Both the position numbers and the translations under genes were made by a program. This document shows positions 1 to 5,952 of a DNA stretch of 15,123 bases, piece by piece. Source of the stretch: Oscillospiraceae bacterium (lineage in GTDB: Bacteria > Bacillota > Clostridia > Oscillospirales > UBA644); contig SVMP01000038.1 of the NCBI GenBank assembly GCA_015067385.1, positions 1 to 15,123 on the forward strand, given 5' to 3'. Position 1 is the stretch's first letter. Every line of letters begins with the position of its first letter. The notes under the pieces are model-generated. The model ran no database searches. It saw only the letters and a program-made list of their open reading frames with translations, and was not told the origin of the DNA.

Positions 1-2
1 TA

Positions 3-386
3 AACAGTATGAAAAAACCGTCCGTATCTCTGGTTCTGGGCGGAGGGCATTCTATCGGTGTGCCGCTTGCTGTTTCAGCAAAATACTCATTTATCGCGCC
101 ATCGGCAACAATGACACTACACCCTGTCAGAATGAATGGGCTCATAGTCGGCGTTCCGCAAACATATTCTTATTTTGATAAAATGCAGGAAAGGATATCA
201 CGGTTTATTACCGAAAATTCGAATATTTCATCGGAGCGTCTGCGTGAACTTATGACTTCAACAGGAGAACTTATGTCTGACGTCGGAACGATGCTCGGCG
301 GTGAAGAAGCAGTTAAAGAAGGACTTATAAACGAAATCGGAGGATTAAAACAAGCACTTGAAAAACTGGAGGAGCTGACAAAATGA
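3..386 (+). CDS. tepA: TepA-type ClpP-like protease, 3' part (cut by window edge)
   Basis: C-terminal part of a ClpP-fold serine protease of the TepA (translocation-enhancing protein, YmfB) family. The frame is open to the left edge, so the internal ATG at position 9 is probably not the start. The family signature GGGHSIGVPLA is present and its Ser aligns with the ClpP nucleophile. It is followed by MTLHPVR, which carries the His of the triad. The tail, with VGTMLGGEEAVKEGLI, matches the ClpP helix in which the protein is marked as 'EAV..GLI'. TepA-like proteins are cytoplasmic and are linked to precursor-protein handling during secretion in Bacillus; that role is family knowledge and not shown here. 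The stop overlaps the start of the next gene in an ATGA junction, so the two genes are translationally coupled. The missing N-terminus prevents a check of full length. Confidence 0.9.
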   Translation, partial: NSMKKPSVSLVLGGGHSIGVPLAVSAKYSFIAPSATMTLHPVRMNGLIVGVPQTYSYFDKMQERISRFITENSNISSERLRELMTSTGELMSDVGTMLGGEEAVKEGLINEIGGLKQALEKLEELTK

Positions 387-586
387 TTATTCATTCCGTA
401 ACGCCGCAGGAATATATCCTGCCCGCAAAAAACAAAAAAAGGATCCTTTTTACAAGTTCAAAGCACAAATCGACAGACGAAACAGAATTTATGCGCATAA
501 AAAACGGAATCCCGTCTGTTTACCGAAGACGAATTGACGAAGATGAAGAAATTCTTTTTTCAACAGACCCCGAAGAATATTTATAA
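383..586 (+). CDS. ylzJ: YlzJ-like small protein
   Basis: A 67-residue protein with the opening MIIHSVTPQEYILP and a charged, Asp/Glu-rich C-terminus ending in STDPEEYL. Both the size and the beginning fit the YlzJ-like family. In Bacillus and many Clostridia this gene sits directly after tepA, and it does so here with a 4-base ATGA overlap. A GGAGGAG ribosome site lies inside the end of tepA. There is no signal peptide or membrane segment. The function of YlzJ is not known. In Bacillus the next gene is spoIIIE/ftsK; here a terminator follows and no ftsK is present. Identification rests on the tepA neighbour as much as on the sequence. Confidence 0.8.
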   Translation: MIIHSVTPQEYILPAKNKKRILFTSSKHKSTDETEFMRIKNGIPSVYRRRIDEDEEILFSTDPEEYL

Positions 587-614
587 AGGCGATTGGGATA
601 CTGATAAAAAAACA

Positions 615-642
615 ACTCCCCCAAAGGAAACTTCGGGGGAGT
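615..642. terminator. Bidirectional rho-independent terminator
   Basis: An 8-bp GC-rich stem (ACTCCCCC at 615-622 with GGGGGAGT at 635-642) carries one A·C mismatch, then AAG/CTT and a GAAA tetraloop. On the minus strand the stem is followed by TTG and T7, an excellent tail for the HEAT-repeat gene that ends at 666. On the plus strand the tail is a weaker AAATTTTATT, which would end tepA-ylzJ. The hairpin lies between two convergent genes. Confidence 0.9.
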
Positions 643-665
643 AAATTTTATTCAATTGACTGAAA

Positions 666-1148
666 TTATTCAGCTTCCGCTTCTTTATTGTGGATAGCTC
701 TGACAGCATCTTTAATAGCAGCGAGAACTGCGGGATCTTTTTCGATCTCCATACGTTTAATAAGCTGGAAAAGAGCACGAGTGTTTTTCATAAGACCGAG
801 AGATTCAGCAGCGGTCTTACGGAAATCGGGATCAGCCGCATCGCAAACAACCTGAGCAATGGGGTCAACATATTTGTCAACACGAAGTTCACCAAGGATA
901 CGCATAGTTGTAAAAATAACTTCTTTATCCTTATTGAGAAGACTCTTATCTACAAGACCGAATCTGCCCTTAGTGATAGCCTTAATAAGTTTAGCTTCAA
1001 AATCGGTACGACCTTCGAGCAGTTTCTTAAGTTTTTCAGCTTTAAGCTCTTTTTCAGATTTCTGTTTGGGAGCTTTTTCAACTTTTTTGGTATCTTTATC
1101 GTTAGTAGCTGTTTCAGTTGCTTTTACCGCGTCTTTATTGTCTGCCAT
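666..1148 (-). CDS. Lysine-rich HEAT-repeat protein
   Basis: A 160-residue cytoplasmic protein. Residues 1-45 are highly charged, rich in Lys, Glu, Ala and Thr and probably disordered. Residues 50-155 form amphipathic helix pairs of HEAT/PBS-lyase-repeat type: IFTTMRILGEL, DPDFRKTAAESLGLM and DPAVLAAIKDAVRAI are repeat helices. Such repeats are scaffolds for protein or nucleic-acid contacts; the partner cannot be read from the sequence. The basic tail would suit binding to an acidic surface or RNA, but that is inference. A good ribosome site (AAAGGATG) precedes the ATG. The gene stands alone, with its own perfect sigma-A promoter and its own terminator, which suggests a well-expressed single-gene unit. 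I do not recognise a named family member. Confidence 0.8.
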   Translation of the reverse strand: MADNKDAVKATETATNDKDTKKVEKAPKQKSEKELKAEKLKKLLEGRTDFEAKLIKAITKGRFGLVDKSLLNKDKEVIFTTMRILGELRVDKYVDPIAQVVCDAADPDFRKTAAESLGLMKNTRALFQLIKRMEIEKDPAVLAAIKDAVRAIHNKEAEAE

Positions 1149-1181
1149 AATAATTCATCCTTTAAGTAATCTATATTATAT

Positions 1182-1210
1182 ATTATATAACTTATCCAGC
1201 GGTTTGTCAA
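1182..1210 (-). promoter_or_regulatory. Consensus sigma-A promoter of the HEAT-repeat gene
   Basis: On the minus strand the -35 is TTGACA (1205-1210) and the -10 is TATAAT (1182-1187), separated by exactly 17 bases. Both hexamers match the consensus perfectly. The expected transcript start is near 1175, giving an untranslated leader of about 27 bases before the ATG at 1148. It is divergent from the feoA promoter. Confidence 0.85.
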
Positions 1211-1256
1211 GAGTTTTATCAGCATTGTTTCGTTTTTGTCGAAAATAACCAAAAGT

Positions 1257-1284
1257 ATCACAAATTATAACCCCAGAATATAAT
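1257..1284 (+). promoter_or_regulatory. Probable sigma-A promoter of feoAB
   Basis: A perfect -10, TATAAT, lies at 1279-1284. The best -35 is ATCACA at 1257-1262 (four of six matches) at 16-base spacing. The predicted start is near 1291, about 27 bases before feoA. I looked for a Fur-like palindrome around it and saw no convincing one, so iron control is not visible from the sequence. Confidence 0.55.
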
Positions 1285-1317
1285 AGCGTAGTAAAAAAAG
1301 AAAGGAAAAAAAGAGAA

Positions 1318-1548
1318 ATGAAAACTATGAAAAGTCTATTACCCGGTCAAAAAGGAACGATTTCTGAGATTTCCGATGAATGTCTGCTTAAGATCAGATT
1401 AACGGACATTGGTTTTACACCGGATGAGCCGGTCTTATGTTTAATGCAGAGTCCGCTCGGTGATCCGAAATTATATTTTGTTAAAGGTGCCGCATACGCA
1501 GTAAGAAACCGTGATGCAGACCGAATAATACTGTACGACAATGAATAA
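1318..1548 (+). CDS. feoA: FeoA-domain ferrous iron transport accessory protein
   Basis: A 76-residue cytoplasmic protein with the SH3-like FeoA fold. It has an opening LLPGQKGTISEI, a central LTDIGFTPDEPV turn (family pattern 'L..LGF.PG..V'), a DPKLYFVKGAAYAVR strand pair and a final ADRIIL strand. FeoA is a small partner of FeoB needed for ferrous iron uptake. Length and order are normal for the family. The reading frame overlaps feoB by 8 bases. Upstream lie a purine-rich stretch with AAAGGA and a TATAAT promoter. A second in-frame ATG at 1327 is an alternative start, because the AAAGGA is rather far from the first one. Confidence 0.88.
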   Translation: MKTMKSLLPGQKGTISEISDECLLKIRLTDIGFTPDEPVLCLMQSPLGDPKLYFVKGAAYAVRNRDADRIILYDNE

Positions 1549-3349
1549 AGGAAAAGACATAAAAACAGTGGCGTTCGTAGGAAACCCAAACGTCGGGAAA
1601 AGTACTATTTTCAACGCTGTAACAGGACTTAAGCAACATACCGGAAACTGGACCGGCAAGACTGTTGAAACGGCTGTCGGGCTTTACAACGACGGAAATA
1701 CTGTTTTTTCATGCATAGATCTTCCGGGAAGTTATTCTCTGACCCCATCATCAGCCGAAGAAGAGGTGACAAGAGATTACATATATTCACGTAAAGCCGA
1801 TATAATCGTCTGTGTATGTGATGCAACTTGTCTTGAACGAAATTTAACGCTTGTTTTACAGATACTGAAAGTGACAAAAAACGTAATCATATGTTTAAAT
1901 TTCAACAATGAAGCCGAAAAATGCGGAGTAAAGATCGATTCAGCAAAACTGTCGGAATTATTGAATGTAAAAACAATAAAAATAAATGCGTTAAAGAAGG
2001 ATGAAATATCAAGACTTGTTGAAGCCGTCAAAACGTTTGAAAAGAAAGACGGATGCTCAGACATCCAACTAAACGCAAAAGAAATAGCATCTGCCTGCAT
2101 TTCGGGAGAAATACGCCCCAACAAAAGAAACCGCAAAATAGATCTTTTTCTAACGGGGAAAAACACGGCCATCCCTCTTATGACAATTTTTATTGCGATC
2201 ATCTTCTGGTTAACGCTTGTAGGCTCAAATTATCCGTCAAAATTACTTTCCGAAGCATTCGGGGTAATCCAATCCTTACTAAGAGACTTCCTTCAAAATA
2301 TCGGCTTAAACGATGCGATATGCGATCTTATCGTTTCAGGCATATTCGGAACGACTGCGACGGTCATATCGGTAATGTTGCCGCCTATGGCAATATTTTT
2401 CCCGTTGTTCACGTTTCTTGAAGATATAGGATATTTACCGAGAATAGCGTTCAATCTTGACAGATGTTTCAGCAAATGCGGTTCGTGCGGAAAACAGGCT
2501 CTGACCGTATGCATGGGCTTCGGTTGCAATGCGGCGGCGGTTGTCGGATGCAGAATAATCGACTCACCGAGAGAAAGGCTCATTGCAATTATAACAAACA
2601 GCTTTGTTCCGTGCAACGGTCGTTTCCCGACATTGATAGCAATAATCACTATGTTTTTTATTTCGGACGGCACTTTTTTATCTTCTGCAATTTCAGCTTT
2701 GATCTTAACGGCTATAGTTCTGTTGGGAATTGCCGTCACGTTTTTAGTTTCAAAAATACTGTCAAAAACGATGCTCAAAGGCGAGACTTCATCATTTGTT
2801 CTTGAAATGCCGCCGTTCAGAAAACCTCAGTTAAAAAACATAATCGTACGGTCATTATTAGACAGAACATTAAAGGTTTTAACAAGAGCCGTAGCCGTTG
2901 CCGCACCTACGGGAGCTGTTATTTGGTTAACGGCAAATACAGAGATAAACGGACATACGCTGCTGTATTACATATGCGGTTTCTTTGACCCTTTGGGACA
3001 GCTTTTAGGATTTGACGGAACCGTTTTAACATCATTTATTCTCGGACTGCCTGCAAATGAGATCGTAATGCCGATAAGTGCAATGATATATTCCGCTTCC
3101 GGTGCAATGGTCGATATAGGCGACCTTACAATGTTAAAACAGCTGCTTACTCAAAACGGTTGGACAACTGTAACGGCAATATGCTTTACACTCTTCTCTT
3201 TATTCCATTGGCCATGCGCCACGACAATAGCAACGGTAAAAAAAGAGGCAGGGTTAAAATATGCGGCAATATCCGTTATGATCCCTACCGCTATCGGCTT
3301 TATTCTTTGCGGTACGGTAGCCCTTTTTTCAAAAATACTATCTTTGTAA
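1541..3349 (+). CDS. feoB: FeoB ferrous iron transporter with unusual G4 motif
   Basis: A 602-residue ferrous-iron membrane transporter. The N-terminal G domain shows G1 GNPNVGKST (14-22), a G2 Thr in KTVE (40-43) and G3 DLPG (60-63). The expected G4 NxxD is NFNN (120-123) and the expected G5 'SA' is NAL (149-151). The membrane part has the Gate motifs: LEDIGYLPR (293-301), MGFGCN with C329, and VPCNGRFPTL with C358, then a second gate HWPCATTIATVKKE with C559. About eight or more hydrophobic segments follow residue 210. It is shorter than E. coli FeoB (773 residues) and ends soon after the last membrane helix, without a C-terminal Cys cluster. No Shine-Dalgarno is seen. Translation is probably coupled to feoA, whose end overlaps the start. 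The family is certain; full GTP dependence is less so because of G4. Confidence 0.95.
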   Translation: MNKGKDIKTVAFVGNPNVGKSTIFNAVTGLKQHTGNWTGKTVETAVGLYNDGNTVFSCIDLPGSYSLTPSSAEEEVTRDYIYSRKADIIVCVCDATCLERNLTLVLQILKVTKNVIICLNFNNEAEKCGVKIDSAKLSELLNVKTIKINALKKDEISRLVEAVKTFEKKDGCSDIQLNAKEIASACISGEIRPNKRNRKIDLFLTGKNTAIPLMTIFIAIIFWLTLVGSNYPSKLLSEAFGVIQSLLRDFLQNIGLNDAICDLIVSGIFGTTATVISVMLPPMAIFFPLFTFLEDIGYLPRIAFNLDRCFSKCGSCGKQALTVCMGFGCNAAAVVGCRIIDSPRERLIAIITNSFVPCNGRFPTLIAIITMFFISDGTFLSSAISALILTAIVLLGIAVTFLVSKILSKTMLKGETSSFVLEMPPFRKPQLKNIIVRSLLDRTLKVLTRAVAVAAPTGAVIWLTANTEINGHTLLYYICGFFDPLGQLLGFDGTVLTSFILGLPANEIVMPISAMIYSASGAMVDIGDLTMLKQLLTQNGWTTVTAICFTLFSLFHWPCATTIATVKKEAGLKYAAISVMIPTAIGFILCGTVALFSKILSL

Positions 3350-3370
3350 AGTGTTTCGCTTTTACAAAAA

Positions 3371-3401
3371 AAAGAAGACAGATGTTCATTCTGTCTTCTT
3401 T
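3371..3401. terminator. Bidirectional terminator between feoB and the minus-strand pair
   Basis: A perfect 12-bp stem, AAAGAAGACAGA (3371-3382) with TCTGTCTTCTTT (3390-3401), encloses a 7-base loop. On the minus strand it runs directly into an uninterrupted T tract (T8), an excellent terminator for the gene ending at 3406. On the plus strand the tail TCGATTTATT is weaker but serves feoB, which ends at 3349. Confidence 0.88.
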
Positions 3402-3405
3402 CGAT

Positions 3406-4074
3406 TTATTCACCTTTATACTTAGCTCGTCTGTTAGGACATGTAAGTCTGGGACAAAGTTCACAGTTTTCGTATTCTACTTCGGAAAGGAAGTATACGC
3501 CGGATGTACTTTTTGTTGGATGCATGAGAAAACTTTCAGCAAGGGTAACCCCTATTTTTTCTTTAACTTCAGCCTCTCCGCCAAGCATCTCAAAAAGCTT
3601 TTTCTGTTCGCTTATGGGCCACTGTTCAAGAGAACCGGGGTTAAGCGCCGCAAGATGTCCGTCATCGGGGAAAACATCCTGTTTGATCTTTTCTCTGAAA
3701 GGTTTACCCTGATGGTAAAGATAAGCAAGTTTTATGGCATCGGCAATGTATCCTTCAAGAGGGTCTGATTCCTTTTTAAGCGCCCATTCTTCAAGCTCAA
3801 CACCGCATGTATTGATGTAAACCGCTACCTTATCGGAGCCGAGAAGCATTTTTCGAACATAAGGATATGTTATTTCCACATTTCCGATGCTGATGCTCTG
3901 TTCATTAACCGTTACGGGTAGAACCTTTAAAAGTGTTTTGGGAGAAGCAATTTCAACGGCTTCTTCCAAAAGCTCTTCGGCGATATCCGCCTGTTCGCTG
4001 TCTGCTTCAAAATGGAGCTGTTTAAGAAGATCTTCAAGAGAAGGTTGGAAATTATAAAGAATTACATCGTCCAT
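3406..4074 (-). CDS. Methionine synthase activation-domain-like protein (B12-associated)
   Basis: A 222-residue protein resembling the activation (AdoMet-binding) domain of B12-dependent methionine synthase, as found in stand-alone corrinoid-associated proteins. Supporting parts are VAVYINTCGVELEEWA (83-98), DPLEGYIADAIKLAYL (104-119), LNPGSLEQWPISEQKKLF (144-161) and IGVTLAESFLMHPTKSTSG (174-192), the last two being the family's hallmark stretches. The C-terminus has C204-x2-C207-x4-C212 followed by PNRRA; together with C90 these could bind a metal or Fe-S cluster, which is inference. The start is the ATG at 4074. A TTG at 4089 would put the start inside the AGGAGA ribosome site (4081-4086), which lies 6 bases before this ATG. 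It follows mscS after 27 bases, so they probably share a transcript. No methionine synthase or corrinoid gene is in the window. Confidence 0.8.
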   Translation of the reverse strand: MDDVILYNFQPSLEDLLKQLHFEADSEQADIAEELLEEAVEIASPKTLLKVLPVTVNEQSISIGNVEITYPYVRKMLLGSDKVAVYINTCGVELEEWALKKESDPLEGYIADAIKLAYLYHQGKPFREKIKQDVFPDDGHLAALNPGSLEQWPISEQKKLFEMLGGEAEVKEKIGVTLAESFLMHPTKSTSGVYFLSEVEYENCELCPRLTCPNRRAKYKGE

Positions 4075-4101
4075 AAATAATCTCCTCAAGTAAATTAGTA
4101 A

Positions 4102-4905
4102 TTACTGTTTTACGTGAACATCCATCTGGGGGAACGGGATAGAGATTCCGTTTGCATCGAAAGCCTTTTTGATCTGTTCGTTAAGATCGAAGTAAACTGC
4201 CCAATAGTCGCTGTTTTTACACCAAACACGGCAAGCAAAATCGAGAGAGCTTGAGTTCTGAGTAACGAGACGAGCGAAGGGAGCGGGATCGTCCATAACA
4301 AGTTCATGAGCTGCTGCAGTTTCAAGCATGATCTTTTTAACTGTTTCGATATCGCTGGAATAGTCAACGGAAAAAGTAAAGTCAACTCTTCTTGTATCGT
4401 GGGTGGAAACGTCTTTAATGGAAAGGTTGGATGCTACGGAGTTGGGGATAACTACGCGGCTGTTGTCCAAGGTACGAAGATATGTATAATAAATACCGAT
4501 CTCTTCAACTGTACCTGAATATGCTCCTGTATCGATAAAATCGCCTACATGGAAGGGACGGAATATCATAAGGATGATACCGCCTGCAAAGTTACCGAGG
4601 CTACCCTGAAGACCGAGACCGATCGCAACGCCTGCAGTACCGAGAAGAGCGATAATGGAAGCCATCGGAACACCGAGAATAGCAACGAAAGAAATGATAA
4701 CAACAAGCTTAAATATGAAGCTTATTGCGCTTGAAGCAAATTTTCTGACGTCTTCGGAAAGTTTCTGAAAAGTTTTGCTTTTAACAATGAGCTTGACGAG
4801 AAGCTTGCTTACATTAAGACCTACGATCAAAAATATAAGTGCGCCTACGATCTTTAAACCGTATGATGTTGCAAAAGAAATAAGTGCTGTGATTACCTGT
4901 TCCAA
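4102..4905 (-). CDS. mscS: Small-conductance mechanosensitive channel (MscS family), TTG start
   Basis: A 267-residue MscS-type channel that releases solutes on hypo-osmotic shock. TM1 spans about 16-40 and TM2 about 58-80. The pore helix TM3 spans about 82-115 and contains the glycine/alanine pattern LLGTAGVAIGLGLQGSLGNF. It is followed by FRPFHVGDFID, the start of the beta domain, and RVVIPNSVASN, both typical of the family. The length is close to E. coli MscS (286). The chosen start is TTG at 4905. An AGGAGG (4914-4919) lies 8 bases upstream, and the perfect promoter places the transcript start near 4938. The ATG at 4962 lies inside the promoter spacer and cannot be used from it. The next gene downstream is the methionine-synthase-activation-like protein. 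Confidence 0.93.
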   Translation of the reverse strand: MEQVITALISFATSYGLKIVGALIFLIVGLNVSKLLVKLIVKSKTFQKLSEDVRKFASSAISFIFKLVVIISFVAILGVPMASIIALLGTAGVAIGLGLQGSLGNFAGGIILMIFRPFHVGDFIDTGAYSGTVEEIGIYYTYLRTLDNSRVVIPNSVASNLSIKDVSTHDTRRVDFTFSVDYSSDIETVKKIMLETAAAHELVMDDPAPFARLVTQNSSSLDFACRVWCKNSDYWAVYFDLNEQIKKAFDANGISIPFPQMDVHVKQ

Positions 4906-4913
4906 AATATATA

Positions 4914-4919
4914 CCTCCT
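4914..4919 (-). promoter_or_regulatory. Ribosome binding site that fixes the mscS TTG start
   Basis: A perfect AGGAGG on the minus strand, 8 bases before the TTG at 4905-4903. No ATG start with a ribosome site exists in the frame between the transcript start and the first transmembrane segment. Confidence 0.85.
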
Positions 4920-4944
4920 GATTTTGGATTAATTTGTTATCTGA

Positions 4945-4973
4945 ATTATAGCACATCAACACAGAATTGTCAA
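4945..4973 (-). promoter_or_regulatory. Consensus sigma-A promoter of mscS
   Basis: The -35 is TTGACA (4968-4973) and the -10 is TATAAT (4945-4950), with a 17-base spacer and both hexamers perfect. The expected transcript start is near 4938, so the leader is about 32 bases and contains AGGAGG. Confidence 0.88.
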
Positions 4974-5051
4974 TATCTTAAACGCAGTGTTACTTAAGTA
5001 TTATTTTGTCGAAAAAATCTTTAACTTTTCTTAAATTGACACCGCATTTAT

Positions 5052-5076
5052 AAATACAGTTTGACTTACTGTATTT
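5052..5076 (-). terminator. Possible terminator overlapping the GNAT stop codon
   Basis: A 9-bp perfect inverted repeat, AAATACAGT (5052-5060) with ACTGTATTT (5068-5076) and a 7-base loop. The stop codon of the acetyltransferase gene lies within it. The stem is AT-rich and the minus-strand tail (ATAAATG) is not a clean T tract, so termination is plausible but weak. Confidence 0.45.
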
Positions 5077-5902
5077 GCTTAATATAAAAATCATGAGTTT
5101 TTTCAGTCTGAAAGCCGAGAGATCTGTAAAGATTTACGGCAGGGGTATTTTCCGTTATAACCCAAAGAGAAACCATTCGTTCACCTGATCTGTATGCCTC
5201 GTAAATACATTTTTGAACCATTTTTCTGCCCAAACCGCATCCTCTTGCTTTTTCCGAAACGAAAATATCTGTTATTTCGCCGTTGTAAACGCCGCCGCCT
5301 GCAATTATCTCATCGTTTTGACGGTAAACAAAATACTTATCTGCGGCTTTCACAAGAAACGAACGGACATTTTCGGTCGCCTGGATCCTTTCGGGTTCAA
5401 TACCTATACGGTGACGTAAAGGATAAAAAGCATCCGCTTCGGCATTTACGAACTGCAAAAACATACTGTTGTCGTAATTTTCAAAACCCGAAACATAGCT
5501 TGCGGATTCGATAAAATATGTCATAAAATGAGAAGAGTATCTTTTTTGAAACCCTATCGATGAAACAAAAGATATAAGTTCCCTGTCATTGGGGAAATCG
5601 CAGATAAGACTGTTTATCGAAGTTTTTTTCGCTTGTTCAACAACAGCGGAAAAGAGCGCTGTGCCGATCCCTCTGCGTCTGTATTTCGGACAAACATAAA
5701 CCGAAAAATTCGCTCTTTTTTTCCCGTCATAAACATCCGAACAGATTATTCCGACAGGTGTTCCGAGAGAGTAAGCGAGAAATGCGTTTTTCGAAAACAG
5801 TTCAAGCAACGAAAGTATTTCCTCTTTAGCGGAGAAAGATGCTGTTTCAAGAATACGGTCGGCATCTCTCATCAGAATCGGATCAAATTTAATTATTTTC
5901 AT
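5066..5902 (-). CDS. Tandem-GNAT N-acetyltransferase
   Basis: A 278-residue soluble protein with two GNAT folds. The first (about 1-130) has a central strand FSVYVCPKYRRRGIGTAL with the acetyl-CoA pyrophosphate loop R75-R-R-G78-I-G80, ending in ELISFVSSIGF. The second (about 140-278) has ITDIFVSEKARGCGLGRKM with R220-G-C-G-L-G225 and the C-terminal motif ENTPAVNLYRSLGF. Both loops keep the R/Q-x-x-G-x-G pattern, so both may bind acetyl-CoA, although in many such proteins only one half is active. The acceptor is unknown. The ATG at 5902 has no good ribosome site, and a hairpin lies just upstream, so it depends either on read-through from the GH-like gene or on weak initiation. A later ATG at codon 11 has no better site. 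The substrate cannot be inferred from the neighbours. Confidence 0.85.
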   Translation of the reverse strand: MKIIKFDPILMRDADRILETASFSAKEEILSLLELFSKNAFLAYSLGTPVGIICSDVYDGKKRANFSVYVCPKYRRRGIGTALFSAVVEQAKKTSINSLICDFPNDRELISFVSSIGFQKRYSSHFMTYFIESASYVSGFENYDNSMFLQFVNAEADAFYPLRHRIGIEPERIQATENVRSFLVKAADKYFVYRQNDEIIAGGGVYNGEITDIFVSEKARGCGLGRKMVQKCIYEAYRSGERMVSLWVITENTPAVNLYRSLGFQTEKTHDFYIKQIQ

Positions 5903-5916
5903 ATCGTTAAATAGGC

Positions 5917-5944
5917 GTAAAAGGCGAAAATATCCGCCTTTTAC
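5917..5944. terminator. Hairpin between GH-like gene and GNAT gene
   Basis: A perfect 10-bp stem, GTAAAAGGCG (5917-5926) with CGCCTTTTAC (5935-5944), and an 8-base loop. It starts 8 bases after the GH-like stop codon. The sequence following it on the minus strand (GCCTATTTAACG) is not a proper T tract, so it may be a partial terminator or an mRNA 3'-end stabiliser that lowers expression of the acetyltransferase gene. Confidence 0.5.
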
Positions 5945-5952
5945 ATTTTATG

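Noticed and set aside
690..1169. A 159-codon open frame opposite the HEAT-repeat gene
   Set aside because: Its Phe/Ser-rich product is the antisense reading of a Lys/Glu-rich protein, and no ribosome site or promoter supports it.
1211..1317. Fur box or riboswitch before feoAB
   Set aside because: No convincing 19-bp Fur dyad or conserved riboswitch core was seen; the space is filled by two divergent promoters.
4075..4089. TTG start for the methionine-synthase-activation-like gene
   Set aside because: The TTG overlaps the AGGAGA that serves the ATG at 4074, so it cannot be the start.
4906..4962. N-terminal extension of mscS to the ATG at 4962
   Set aside because: This ATG lies in the spacer of the perfect promoter, upstream of the expected transcript start, and lacks a ribosome site.
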